Below, piece after piece: positions 30,336-41,118 of a DNA stretch of 64,000 nucleotides. Where the stretch lies: the NCBI RefSeq assembly GCF_019399895.1, contig NW_027228789.1, positions 374,501 to 438,500 on the forward strand. The letters are read 5' to 3'. This DNA is from Cardiocondyla obscurior. Taxonomy: Eukaryota; Arthropoda; Insecta; Hymenoptera; Formicidae. The position numbers and the translations under genes were made by a program. Position 1 is the first letter of the stretch. Each line of letters starts with the position of its first letter. Below the pieces are notes generated by a model. It was not told where the DNA came from. It ran no database searches and saw only the letters and a list, made by a program, of their open reading frames with translations.

Positions 30336-31359
30336 TAGGTCCGTAAATGCAACAAGACTTGGGTAAACAATTAATTGGTTGTTTATTCAATTAAATAAAA
30401 GACAAATAAGACGAACGCGTGATTAAGACGTCGTCGGAAAGAACAATAGAATACATAAATTGCTAATACGACGGTAACGCGGTAATTGTAGCGTTGATGC
30501 GCCGGATCGATACGGCGGTTATCGATACGCTTATCTTCGGCAAGCGGGCCGTTACAATCTTTTCGGCAACCGCTTAGATAACGCCCTAACGGATCGCGTG
30601 GCTAGCGGCGCGAATATTCCCCGTGGTCGCGAGCCTGGGCGGGGCCTTACGATGTACGCGGCGCGGGACGCGGTGGGCGTGAGGGATCGTAGATCGCGAC
30701 ACGAACGCGGTTTCGGAATAGCTGAGGATGGAGCACCTGTCCGTTGTTGCAGTAGCCGAGAGTGCTCGGCCGAGACGGAGATCTCTCCACCCCGGGTTTG
30801 TGCAACGGTGCGAAAGGAGATGCGCCTTGGCAATACGATCGTAGATCCGGGATCGAGATCACTCGAAGGAGGCGAAGTGCGCTTCACCCCGCGAGCCGGT
30901 CGTACGGATCGAATATCGCTTTTGACTGTGGAAGACTTCTATGCTGGCAAGCGTCAGGAGTGCCTGACCGAAGCGGAGTGCGCTCTACCCCGTTGTTCTG
31001 CTTGCATTAGGAGTCGGTTGGTCCGGATGTTCGCTGTGAGGCGAACGGAACGAGAACGATGCGCGGTTTTTCCGAATTCGCCTTTTTATGTGGAAAAGAC
31101 GACGGCCGGGAGTATCCCGGCACGTGGCGCTTGCCGCGGTATTCCGTGGTACCGAACGCGGCGTGTTCGCTCGGCCGAACTCGGGGCCGCTTGTGTAAGT
31201 CCGTTCCGCGGGACCTTACGCGTACACGTTACTTGTAAGACTTGTCGCGCCGATGATCGGTTTCTTCGGGAGCGCTCCGCGCTCCCCATCCTGGCCGAGA
31301 AGGTGGTCGTCTCGGCCTCCGGCGGTTCTTAGCCGGGAACGATGCTTTTTCCCGGGGGC
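30336..31359. mobile_element. 1024-bp GC-rich insertion (LTR-like) in the Gypsy relic
   Basis: Flanked by ATTGT on both sides (30331-30335, 31360-31364). It interrupts a Gypsy coding trace just before the protease (TNFGSKSSCIN) and has AATAAAAGAC near 30394. The interior repeats the phrases GGCGAAGTGCGCTTCACCCC and GCGGAGTGCGCTCTACCCC, phrases also found near 40435 and 45790. The long frame at 30598-31332 (244 codons) is rich in Arg and is considered accidental. Confidence 0.5.
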
Positions 31360-31364
31360 ATTGT

Positions 31365-32620
31365 TACAAACTTTGGATCAAAGAGTTCATGCATTAACAT
31401 CGAAACGTTAGAATTAGTTAAACGATTACAGTTTGCTGCCAACAAAAACGCAAAGACTATCCGATTAGCCAATGGCGGAACCGTAGACATCAACAGCAGT
31501 ATCATTTTATCTATACAAGTACAAGAGCGATTATACTGGCAATTATACTAAGTTTCTAATGATGCCAGCAGTCAGAAGCGCTATACTCATTGGCTTCGAC
31601 TTATTGGCAAAATTGGGCATAACACTGCAATTACCTCCATCCACGGAAAACAAACACAAACAATGTAACGCATTAACTACCGGATTGGAAACTCACTCTA
31701 CCGAGAAAAAGAAACAACTTCAGGCGTTCCTGGAAACTAAACAAGCAAAATACAAAACGGTATCAAGTCCCATTAACCAAGCGACTCACCACCTCAAAGT
31801 CAAGGAAGGCAACTATCGATAAAGTAGCGTTACTGGTTACACAATCCGGCGATGCTGGAAATTATTTTTCAAGAGGTGGAGGAAATGAAGCGAGACGGCA
31901 TAATTGAATCAGCGCGTGGAGTTCTCCCGTCGTTCTAGTAAAAAAGAAAGTCAGGAAATATTGATTTTGCCATGCTAGATAAATTAAGAGAAGTCCGGTA
32001 TTTGACCACGTTGGACCTCAAAGAGGAATACTAGCAAAAATTCCTTGCGCGGGAAAGCCGACCGATTACATCCTAAACGGAACCGGAAAAAGGTTGTTTC
32101 AATTTCAAGTTATACTTCTTGGGCTACATTCGGCACCAGCCACGTTTCTTTAACACCATATTGGGACCGGACTTGGAGCTCCATGTGTTCGTTTACTTGG
32201 TCGATTTCATCGTCATGAGCCAATCATTGCCGGACCATCTAAAACAATAACACTTAAAAAAAATGTTTACCGGCTTAGAGAAAATAAATTACGGTTGAAC
32301 CATTTTACCAACGACAATTAAAATATCTGGGATATATAGTTAACAAGAATGGCTTCTGCATCGATCCGGAAATGATCTCCGCTGTGACTAAATGACCGGC
32401 CCCTACAACCATTCGCAAAGACCACAATTCATAGAAATGGCATCATGATACTAAAGATTGATCAGAAACTTTTTCAAACTAGTAACTTTGCTGATCAAAC
32501 CCACGCAAAAGGGAGTGAAATGGATACAAGATGAGAAAGAAGAAACACAGTTCTAATAATTAAAAACGATCTTAACAACTACACCAAGGCTGGTGTTGCA
32601 AACGGCAACTCGTCAATTTC
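31365..32620 (+). pseudogene. Gypsy protease and reverse transcriptase relic
   Basis: FGSKSSCINIETLELVKRLQ near 31370-31440 is a protease with the DTG replaced by NFG. RT blocks follow with many frameshifts: ISAWSSPVVLVKKK (31910-31950), TTLDLKEEY (32010-32035), FVYLVDFIVMSQS (32190-32225; YLDD is changed to YLVD), and a block corresponding to FL-Y--FI (about 32450). Tail LTTTPRLVLQ at about 32575. All catalytic motifs are damaged. Confidence 0.7.
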
Positions 32621-33070
32621 TTGATGTCCTGTGATCACGCTTCCTTCGGTTGGCGTCTTTGTGTTGGCGCGTGATCACTCGTCGGTTCTCTCCTTGTGTT
32701 GTTTTCATCGTGTTAGCGTCTCGTATGTTTCACCTGTTCTTTGTTTATTCCGGCGTTTTAACCGCCAACGTGTAATTTTTATGTTCTCGCGAGTTCTCGT
32801 CTTTTCCATTGTGACGTACTTCCGGAGATAGAAATCGCCAGATCCCTCCAGAAGATGGTAAGGATATATAATCGTCCACCGTACGATCTGCTGTCAGTCG
32901 TTATTTCATCGTCTCGCTGCCCGGCTTTGCTCTCAATTTGCGTGCAAATTCGTAAAGAAGGAAAAAGTACTGCGGCTTCGGTAAGGCGAACGGCGTTCAG
33001 GCTCGCGTATATTTTTGTTTTTTTTATGCGTTTCTTCAGTGTGTATTTACTGTGATCTAGTTCAGAAAAT
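32621..33070 (+). promoter_or_regulatory. LTR-like region with TATA box and initiator
   Basis: GGATATATAATCG at about 32866 is followed 25-30 bases later by TCAGTCGTTATTTCATC (arthropod-type initiator TCAGT). A polyadenylation motif GAAAATAAATG is at 33065. TATA, TCAGT and AATAAA in this order suggest an LTR fragment; terminal repeats are not visible. Confidence 0.4.
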
Positions 33071-33215
33071 AAATGTGACTCTTCCTGGAATTAAACGTTT
33101 CTTTCAGCGAATACACCGCGCCTTTTCGGGAATTCCTCGCGTTAAATTCCTTTCGAAACAGCTGGTCTGTCCGGATTTCTTAAGGTGTTTTACACTGCAA
33201 ACCGATGCAAGTGGT
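33071..33215 (+). pseudogene. Gypsy RNase H fragment
   Basis: The trace reads GIPRVKFLSKQLVCPDFLRC then FTLQTDASGAV, the start of the RNase H domain of Gypsy Pol (FTLQTDAS with catalytic D). It is cut by a MITE half immediately after. Confidence 0.6.
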
Positions 33216-33386
33216 GCAGTCGCCTGTCGCGCTGACTCATGTGTAGCTTTCTTATCGCTCTAGACAAATTAATTTTTTTCTTAATAACGGTTGAGAATTT
33301 TACAAAATGGTGTGGAATTTTCATATTTGTCTACTTTGAGTTCTATCTATTCCTAACGGGTCTGACACATGGAACGAAACACCCTG
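33216..33386. mobile_element. Right half of a family A MITE
   Basis: From CAGTCGCCTGTCGCGCTGAC to GAAACACCCTG before TA. It equals the right halves of the complete copies and lacks the left arm. Confidence 0.8.
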
Positions 33387-33405
33387 TATAGTGTCTAGAA
33401 CATAC

Positions 33406-34867
33406 TGTTACGTCCACGCCCTTTTTAATTTCTTTCTTTCTAGAACATTCCGAATCCACAAAGATGACTAACAATAAATGAAAGGTCAAGTGGATTGTTT
33501 TTAAGAAAAGAGTTATTATCTATAACAACGGAAAATTCGGAAAAATGATTCAGACGGTCCTATGATAAGCGGTGCGCGCGGCACCCGTAAACAACGCCCT
33601 TTTGAATTGTATAAAAAGCGCGAGCAGGCGGAACAGGCATTCATTCTCAAAAAGTTCTTGGCACCTAGCATTATTTTACCAGCGATTCGTGTGACTACTC
33701 CGAGTGCTCCGAACCGAAGGACGAACCAGCCGATCCGCTAGTCGCTCAAATCAACCGATCCGCTAGCCGGTCAATTCCGCCGATCCTCCGGACACCGGTC
33801 TCACGAATTTGCTGATCCGCCAGAAGGACGATTAGACACCAAAGCCTATTTCAACGCTCGATCCGCCTGTATTAAAAACCGCTTAAGTAGTAAGTCAAAT
33901 TCTCATTTTTCCGAATTACCATCTTTATTTTTTAAATTGAAAATTGCTCATTTATAGTGAGCTGAACGCAACCACGTTCTTCTGCGGAATCTAATAATCA
34001 TACGTCGGACTACGAGTACTTACTCGTCGAACCTTAAAGAAGACTTCCCATGCCATGCGGCGGAAGTTACGACTGTAAAGTGTGCTACCCCGAGCTCCGA
34101 CTGTACGCGGATTATTGCGAGGCCCAAGGCCCTTCGTACTCTCCAACTCTGAACGCATTACCTCACTACCTTCCTTTGTTTGCCTCTCTTACTCCACCAA
34201 TTGGTCTCCCAAATTTTTCACATTCTTTCTCCTCTCCTTTCTTCTCTTTGCCTAATCCTCGATATCGACATTTCATTAATCAAGTAGCAACCAAATATCC
34301 TCACCCGCCTCAAGAACCTCCGGAACCTCAATCCTTCCCTCCTCCAGCCGTCAAAACCGAATTATCCGATAACGATCCTGTCATTTACGTTTATCATCCC
34401 GATCATTCTATTCTTTTCATACTCCCAGAATCACACCTATCAAATTTCTATTCCCCTCCAGTTCCTTAACATCTTTGTGGATTCTAATTTTAATATAATA
34501 CTATTAGTCAAATTTGTAATTAACCTCTCTTATGCATTTTCTATTGTAATTTTACGGAAATATACTTGTTTTTGTTTTTTTTATAAATTTGACTTCTTCG
34601 ATTATTTTAGCTTTGAGTCGCACCGGCCCCATCCCTGATAACAGATGATTCTTCAATCACCTTATCAAAATAAGTGGCCACCGGTCACGTAGCTTAAATA
34701 AGACGTCATATTGTCTCTCGAGACATTGACTCTTATCGTAGCTTTGGGTGTGAACGGTATTTCGAGTACACTATTTGTTGTGTATCTCGAGATTTTAAGG
34801 TTAAGTTACCCAGGCCTGCCTCATCTTTTTCTTTTTATCTTAAACCATCAGCGGCCTGGACGTAACA
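33406..34867 (+). mobile_element. Solo LTR of 1462 bp carrying an ORF
   Basis: Starts TGTTACGTCCACGCCC, ends GGCCTGGACGTAACA (inverted 10-mers TGTTACGTCC/GGACGTAACA) and is flanked by ATAC on both sides (33402-33405, 34868-34871). It has a TATA box TATAAAA at 33610-33616 and a likely start near 33638, a candidate intron 33890-33957 (GTAAGT...TTTATAG), and an intact 139-codon ORF at 34050-34469. No internal region is left. LTRs that carry a long ORF are unusual. Confidence 0.85.
34050..34469 (+). CDS. LTR-encoded protein, 139 aa, Cys motif and Pro-rich
   Basis: Starts MPCGGSYDCKVCYPELRLYA. Cysteines at residues 3, 9, 12 and 23 (C-x5-C-x2-C-x10-C) suggest a small zinc-binding or disulphide motif. 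Residues 40-75 are rich in Phe/Ser/Pro, 85-105 is Pro-rich (PPQEPPEPQSFPPP), and the C-terminus has DPVIYVYHPDHSILFILP. No signal peptide is obvious. I do not recognise the family. The ORF lies downstream of a TATA box and a possible spliced leader, all inside one LTR. It is uninterrupted, in contrast to most frames around it, so it may have been under selection while the element was active. Start: first ATG after the acceptor at 33957. Confidence 0.6.
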   Translation: MPCGGSYDCKVCYPELRLYADYCEAQGPSYSPTLNALPHYLPLFASLTPPIGLPNFSHSFSSPFFSLPNPRYRHFINQVATKYPHPPQEPPEPQSFPPPAVKTELSDNDPVIYVYHPDHSILFILPESHLSNFYSPPVP

Positions 34868-34871
34868 ATAC

Positions 34872-35094
34872 GTACAATATGATTTAGCAATCCCTACCTC
34901 GGAAGCCTTGTGGTACCTGCCGTCGAGACATTATGTTGATATTATTTTTCAGTTGTGAGGGTAACCGATATTTTCTAAAAGTCGTACAATTGAACTAGTT
35001 TTTGTATAATATCGATTTACCAGTAAAAAGGCATTTGCATCCTTAGAATACAGTTCGGTTTTAAACGTTAAAGCGTGCGAATCTAAGCTAGAAA
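34872..35094. other. Probable 5' part of Mutator element copy 2
   Basis: Contains GGTAACCG and TTCGGTTTTAAACG as in copy 1 (11430, 11505). No ORF. Confidence 0.4.
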
Positions 35095-35410
35095 ATGGAT
35101 AAAAAGGTACAAAACATATTTTACATCATGCGAATCGTCAAATAAAACGATGTTTTCAAAGCAATCAATACACAGCTGAAACAGACTTGGAATTTGCAAA
35201 AACGTCAGAAAAAAACAACATACTTTGAAAAATATCGAGTACTTTATTTCTAAAAAAATTTGGATATTGTATTTTAAATTTTTTCGCTGTTTTTACAACA
35301 ATTGCTTCTCTCGTAATTAGCAAAAATTGCAAAAGTAATATTCAATTCTCATCGATGTCAAATTAAAACTTGGCATTTAAAATATGCGTAAAGTGCAAAC
35401 TGCACTGAAG

Positions 35411-35830
35411 TGTACACAGACCACCAGAGATAGCGTTCGGCGGTACGCTAGTCTCTCCGATCTGAGGCGACGGCGGTATATGTGCGCTAGCGCGTCACGC
35501 TTTACACAATGAAGCATGCACGTGTGCCGCGGACTACGCGCGGAGCGCCGAGGAGATCGAGAGGACGGGGGAAAATGTAGTGGGGCGCGACTTGATGCTC
35601 TATCCTTTAGAGAAACGCGTGATGGAGAGAGAACGCTATAGGTTAGGCACGGGATCAAAGCGGTATACAATATCGCTCTCGCTCACACGCGTTTGTTTAG
35701 ATGCGAGCGTTAAGGACAGACATATATGCTGCTCGAACGCTGGCGTTTCGTCTGTTCTTTCATACACCGTCGCCGCAGATCGGAGAGACTAGTGTACCGC
35801 CGAACGCTATCTCTGGTGGTCCGTGTACAT
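35411..35830. mobile_element. MITE with terminal inverted repeats in Mutator copy 2
   Basis: GTGTACACAGACCACCAGAG...CGATCT and its complement AGATCGG...CTCTGGTGGTCCGTGTACA bound a GC-rich loop with a GAAGCATGCACGTGTG segment. The surrounding Mutator frame is interrupted between CAAACTGCACTGAA and TATAGATTCATCG. TGTACA may be target duplication or part of the end. Confidence 0.7.
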
Positions 35831-35860
35831 ATAGATTCATCGTCATTTGTTGACAAGGCA

Positions 35861-36753
35861 AGTGACAAGATCTTTTTGGTCCCACCACTCGGTCGGACCA
35901 CAATCGGCCCAACCACAAATGAACACCAGCCCGAAAGCGCTCGAATCCGGCCGACTAAGACCCACGACCGAAAAGATGGGGACACCCCTACTTCTAACTG
36001 CCGAGTATAAAAACCGCGGCTGCGGCTGAATTGACATCTGACCTAAACCGGCTCTCACAGCGATCGCTCGGCCATTCTAAGAGATGACTTCCATAACCGA
36101 TTTGATCCATCGATCGGGGGCTTACCCGGTCTTTTTACAGTATAGCGACTCGGAAATTATTCAGTCGCAATCTTGGGGGTTTTCCGGAGCACTAGCGCGT
36201 TGGTACGGGGGTTTACCCAAATTCCTCTGATATTCCTACCTAGTCTCGGGGGTCACCCGGACATTCCTACCGTACAGCGACTTGGGGGCCTCTTAATTGC
36301 AATCTTGAGGTTCTTCTGGAGTACCAGTATATTGGCGCGAAAACCCCTCGACCTTCGCGACTATCACACTCGCGATCATTCTTATCGGCGCTTCTGACCG
36401 TTGCGACACGCTCACGCTTGCGACCCTTGACTTGCCGCGCTTGCAACCGTTCCTACCGACGCGCTTACGGCCAATACGCTAATCACGCTTGCAGATATTG
36501 TACACAACACCGTCGCAACTATCACACCCGACCCGCTGGTCACCGATGTACGCGGCGCCCACACCGCACACTCAACGCGCCTATGCGCAATGTAAACACT
36601 GTAAATACGCTACACATACGTCTACGGACAACTTGAACATACGTCACAATATACCTCTTTGACCATTCAGTATAAAACAGTGTCACGGCTTAAACTTTTG
36701 CAATCTGACACCAGCGAGCATATTTCGAACCGCACAAAAGTACAAGCGTTACA
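35861..36753. mobile_element. LTR-like insertion, 893 bp, in Mutator copy 2
   Basis: It sits between GGCA repeats (35857-35860 and 36754-36757). TATAAAAACCGCGGC at about 36007 and CAGTATAAAACAGTG at about 36668 are possible TATA boxes. The interior is GC-rich, with repeated CACGCTTGCGA-type words at 36410-36490. Start AGTGACAAG and end GCGTTACA are not perfect TG...CA ends. Several short ORFs inside are not accepted. Confidence 0.55.
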
Positions 36754-38124
36754 GGCATATGAAATAAGTCGTCAAATTGTTTTTGTTTTTCGATTTTTGG
36801 GTGTTCAACAAAAAGGATTAAATTTATTTTGAGATTTAATAGACATTTGTCAAAGAATGGTTATTAAAGACTTATAGTAAAGCCTTATTACGCCTGTCTT
36901 GAAAACATTTATGTAGCAGCATCGGCAGTGTACAGTTGCATCTTACAACAAGCAGTTGAAGAAAAAAAAAAAAAATTAAAAAAGCAGGAAATATTGCAAC
37001 ACATTTTACTGTTTTCGGTGACAAAACATGGAAATAAAGAAGATTCTCATTCTAATTGGCAAATATTCAAAAAAAGTTGTGAATACTGTAAATAAAAGTA
37101 ATTATTGCCAAGCGTGCAATTTATGGAGTAAAAAAAGGACGAAAATATTGATGAATATGATAAGTGGTATACAACACAAAAAAATGTGTTCCATAAATTA
37201 TATAGTCAGTGATGGTAAAATGTAGATAGATGCTGTAACTAAAATGTTTTTACAATCAAAGGAAAAGCATGAAATGCTTTATGTCAAAATACATACGGAA
37301 ATAGTAAAACGAGTAGAGAAATTTTAAATGTGAATCCATATAAAGATGGTGAAATTACTGTTGTGAAAAAAGAGTGCGTTGGTCGTATGCAAAAGAGAAT
37401 GGGCACGAAATTCTATAATTTAAAAGAAAAAAAAGTATTGGTGGCAAAGGTATAACAAAATTAACAGACAAATTAATAGGTGAATTTACAATATATTATG
37501 AATTAGCTATTCGCAGACACCCTGACTCTGTAGAAAAAATTAAAAACGCAATAAGGCGACGTATTTCCACAAAAGTCCCATATATAATAAGCCACAACAC
37601 CAAAACTGTCTTCCGGATAAAGAAAGATGGTGCAAATGGCGTAAAGCTGAATCTGAAAGTAATTCGCAAATTTTTATCACACTAATCTGACTTTTACCGA
37701 TAAAATTTTAAAAATAATAAAGCATATTTATGAAGATTTATCATAAGACGAATTGCTAGAACGTTGTTTAGGAACAGAGTTATAAAATAGCGACGAATTA
37801 TTGAATTCTTTGATTTAGACTTTCACACCAAAACACTTTCATCCGGTCCAAAAACAGTTGAAATAATATCTTTTTTAGCAACTATAATATTTAATGAAGA
37901 CTTTTTACCAATTTTTAAAATAATGAACGTTATGGGCAAAATCGTTGGTCAACTAGCGAAAATTTACGCAAATTCTCGAAACATGGATCGCATCACACGC
38001 TCGAAGCGACACTCATCTTCCTCTGCTCAAAAAGAAAGATTACATTGTAAGAAAGAGACATTTGCTCTAGAATATTTTTATGAGCATGAAAAAGGTCAAC
38101 TGTATAGCCGTAGAATTGCTGATT

Positions 38125-38339
38125 AATCGTAACATAATCTTAATGTATTTAGCACGCAAAACTTTAAACGCGTTTTTCTCGAAACCATGTTTTTTGAATT
38201 GGCTTCCATGGTGTCTCAAAAACCGGTTGAGCTAATAGAGATCTGTTTACACAATCGCAGGAAGATCACAGACACGTCACTCCGGGAAATCCGCATTAAA
38301 CACAGCAGCGACTGGACGACGTATACAAAGTGATGCGAA
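38125..38339. other. Mutator 3' end and junction
   Basis: ACTTTAAACGCGTTTTTCTCG at 38161 resembles end regions of MULEs. No gene. Confidence 0.35.
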
Positions 38340-38537
38340 TTAACCTGGCACGATCCATCCAGTGCCAGGAAGCACATTATAATTTCCGGTGCCGGGATTA
38401 GCGCCCCCAGCTAGAGAATACAGTATGAAAATGAGAATACCTGCCATTAATAAAAAGCGAAAGTTTTCACTCGAAATTGACCACAAGATAGAGATCAAAC
38501 CAATAAAAATCGCAAAAACCCACTCACCCGTAATCAT
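38340..38537 (-). CDS. Small ORF with two hydrophobic segments, 65 aa
   Basis: Minus-strand frame of 65 codons. Residues 6-21 (WVFAIFIGLISILWSI) and 26-42 (FRFLLMAGILIFILYSL) are hydrophobic, and the tail is Gly/Pro-rich (GGANPGTGNYNVLPGTGW). It could be a membrane peptide or a signal peptide followed by a short Gly-rich tail; no homologue recalled. Upstream minus-strand DNA is AT-rich with no clear promoter. The surrounding DNA (38230-38930) does not look like a known repeat, so it may be host sequence. Confidence 0.3.
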   Translation of the reverse strand: MITGEWVFAIFIGLISILWSISSENFRFLLMAGILIFILYSLAGGANPGTGNYNVLPGTGWIVPG

Positions 38538-38930
38538 GGATTTGCGGAGCGCACGTGAAAAGTAGCACTTTATGTGTAGTAGGCACTACAGAAATAGACA
38601 CATAATCGGAATTAACAGTTTTTAATTTAATTTTGTAACCAACCGTTCGTCAGTTTTGATGTTATTGTGTGTATAATATTATTGTTGAAAGCGAAAATAA
38701 ACTGTATTTTGTTATGACGATCGAAGCAAGAAAACAACGCAATCCGTTAGAAAGAACAAGCCTGATCGAGTTTAAATTCGGTATAAAAAGTAAACCCGAT
38801 CGTGGAAGAGCAAAACGGCTTGAATAATCACGCAGATATTACACTATATTTGAACGGAACATCCGACCTTTGTACAAACGATGACCACAACCCTTACGAT
38901 TCAATTCACGGTCGTGCTAATCTCTTGTAT
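38538..38930. other. No gene; unique-looking spacer
   Basis: AATAAACTG at 38694 on the plus strand is a possible polyadenylation signal. No other feature. Confidence 0.3.
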
Positions 38931-38931
38931 A

Positions 38932-39305
38932 CAGGGTGTCCCAGATCAGTGGACGATGCCGTAAATGATAGGTAGATTTAATCGAATTTAAACGAAAAGT
39001 CCTTTACCATTTTGAAAAATTCTCAATAGTTTTCGAGAAAAAAATTAAAATATATAAAGTTTATAAGCGTAAGAGCGACAAGAAAACTACGCGTGAGTGA
39101 GCGCGACAGGCGAATGACTAGAAATGGCACTGTCGTCTGTCGCGCTTACTCAGCCCACGCTTCCTCGTCGCTCTTACGCGTACATAAATTAATTTTTTTC
39201 TTGAAAACTATTGAGAATTTTTCAAAATGGTACAGGATTTTTCGTTTTAATTCGATTAAATCTACCTATCATTTTCGGCATCGTCCACTGATCTGGGACA
39301 CCCTG
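38932..39305. mobile_element. Palindromic MITE, family A
   Basis: CAGGGTGTCCCAGATCAGTG and CACTGATCTGGGACACCCTG ends between TA dinucleotides. Arms with AGCGTAAGAGCGACAAG. Complete. Confidence 0.85.
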
Positions 39306-39690
39306 TATAAGAAACAAATAAAAAGCGTGCAAGTAACGAAGATCTTACAATTTAATCGATCTATACCATCCTGAAGTCCATCAGCTAAAACTTAAACAAC
39401 CGGTCAGACATAAGGCACGCTCGCGTTAAAACATTAACACATTCTTGTGCACAATCTTAAGGCGGCTCCTCTATTTGACGACGCGGATCAACCAAAGACT
39501 GACCCAAACTCCACGGTGGGATATATAAGTCGAGTAGCTCAATAGTCGACGACACGCTACGCATGATCGATCCAAACATATTGGACATCATTGAAGACAT
39601 CAGAAAATTGCGACACCTTGACAGAAGCGAGATCGTCGACAAAAAGCACGTCCCAGCCGGCTCTAAATAATTTATTTTCAGATGGATAGA
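39306..39690. other. No gene recognised
   Basis: Mixed composition. A frame with DPNILDIIEDIRKLRHL near 39565-39620 is suggestive of a helical segment, but I cannot assign it. Confidence 0.3.
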
Positions 39691-39919
39691 AAGAAAAAGT
39701 TTGACTTCTTGACTGCTACGTTCTCCTGACTTTACTTCCCTAGATTTTTTTCTACGAGGCTTTATCAGAGAAAGTTTATTCAGTAAAACCTACGACACCT
39801 GACTTGAAAGAAAAAACTCCACAAACGTTTGCTGATGTAACACCCCAGATACTCGCAGAAATGTAACAATCTTTTTATAAGCGAATTAACAAATGTATGG
39901 CAGTCAATGGTAATAATTT
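39690..39919 (+). pseudogene. Tc1/mariner transposase C-terminal tail
   Basis: The trace reads SPDFTSLDFFLRGFIRESLF (third catalytic D region and LW-like block), then KTYDT, DLKEKTPQTFADVTPQILAE and YKRINKCMAVNGNNF. This is the last third of a Tc1/mariner transposase. The rest upstream is missing; an LTR starts right behind it at 39920. A one-base shift and a stop are visible. Confidence 0.75.
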
Positions 39920-41045
39920 TGTAACGGGATGCCCACGTGTATCCCGTTCCGGTGACCACCGACCGGCTGCCGCGACTGACCATCCGCCGGGCAGAGCGAA
40001 GGGCGTGGTGCGCCCACCCTTTTTTAAGAGATCAAAAACGCGGACCTAGCGGGACCCCGCCGAAAGAACGTCTCGCCGGCTAAGTTTGCATTTGGGCGAA
40101 CAACGAAGATTCGCGAGCGTACACGAAACCGCGGATCGGTTTCCGGCCCGAACCACGCCAGACCGTGGCGATGGGAAGGCCCCCACTCGGAACAGGTGTT
40201 CCTTAGGAGGTGCCGGAAAAAGCAGATAAAACGGGGCCATTCTCCGATCTACAAGTTAGTTCCGATCCGATCTAGCGCGATAGCACGACCAGTTTCCGAT
40301 CCGCTGCCGCGCCTTCCGATCCTAACACAAGCCGCAACCGAGCACGGAGTGAACAATAGTTCGTCTTCGCTGAGCGTTCTCAGCCGCCGCTTTCTTCCGA
40401 CACCGGTCACCGAACGTCCGAACCGCCTACGGGGTGAAGTGTGCTTGGCCTCTACCAAGCGTTCTTGGTGGCGGAGGCTCGGCGTTCCGTGTCGGCGTCA
40501 CTCCGGGCCGTCGGGTATTCCGACGGTCCGCATCATCTCGCACGGCCACAGTCCATCGGGGTGAGGAGTTCCTCGCCTCGGCCGAGAGTTCTCGGCGGCC
40601 GGCCACCGCGTGCACAACTCCCATCTCCTGCCGCGTGCGAATTAACGGGCTGCTCGCATCTCGCGACGTGTGACAGCCCGCGGTGCGAGGAACGATACAT
40701 AGTGCGCGAAGAAACCACACACGAAAAAACGACGTCGCGCGACCGCCGGAATAACCACCGCGTGCTACCTGCGTCCCGGCGCGTTGCCACGAAAATACGC
40801 GTGTTTTCGTCGAAAACCGAGCTATCGCGTCGACGCTATAAATAGCTCAAAGCCCGCATTGTAAATACGTTTTCTTTGTAGTCACCAAGTCGGTTGTAAC
40901 TGTAAATAGAAATAAAACCGAGAATACACGAAACGGTGCGTATCTATTTTCGCCCCGGCCGGATTCCGTACACGCATCGATCCGCCGCTGTCCGGCGGAT
41001 TGCCAGGCCGAATGTCCGGCCCGATCGGATAATTCAGGGGGCGGT
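39920..41045 (+). mobile_element. GC-rich LTR, about 1.1 kb
   Basis: TGTAACGGGATGCCC starts directly after the Tc1 tail. It has a TATA box CGCTATAAATAGCTC at about 40832 and AATAAAACCG at 40912, and ends near GATAATTCA. The right boundary and a target duplication could not be fixed. Long overlapping ORFs on both strands (up to 134 codons) reflect low stop density in GC-rich DNA and are not called. Block GGGGTGAAGTGTGCTTGGCC is shared in style with 30880 and 45790. Confidence 0.5.
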
Positions 41046-41118
41046 TTCAAATTGATTGAGCATAGTGCACCACAACAAATTATAATTCCTTCACCGGATG
41101 CATATATAAACAATAATG

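Larger units (their letters stand above)
35095..38124 (+). pseudogene. Mutator-like transposase, decayed copy 2, split twice
   Basis: ATG at 35095; core traces include a YCILNFFAVFTTIASLV-like run near 35270, then after two insertions EISRQIVFVFRFLGV near 36760-36800, YYACLENIYVAASAV-like near 36890, the SGDG-like block near 37010-37070, NGKSTREILNVNPYKD-like near 37310, KKECVGRMQKRMGTKF near 37370-37415, a LLERCLGTEL-like block near 37755-37785, and the C-terminal HEKGQLYSRRIAD at 38085-38124. Insertions are at 35411-35830 and 35861-36753. Stops and frameshifts are frequent. Confidence 0.8.

Noticed and set aside
30598..31332. 244-codon ORF in the insertion 30336-31359
   Set aside because: Arg-rich, no domain, overlapped by other open frames of similar size; fits low stop density in GC-rich LTR DNA.
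32860..32910. Host gene promoter (TATA plus TCAGT)
   Set aside because: It sits between Gypsy fragments with a polyadenylation signal behind it and no host gene downstream; an LTR promoter is more likely.
34050..34469. Host gene for the 139-aa protein
   Set aside because: The ORF is entirely within TG...CA ends with a 4-bp target duplication, so it belongs to the LTR element and not to the locus.
40196..40845. Five overlapping ORFs of 70-134 codons
   Set aside because: Same reasoning: GC-rich LTR, no motif, open in several frames at once.
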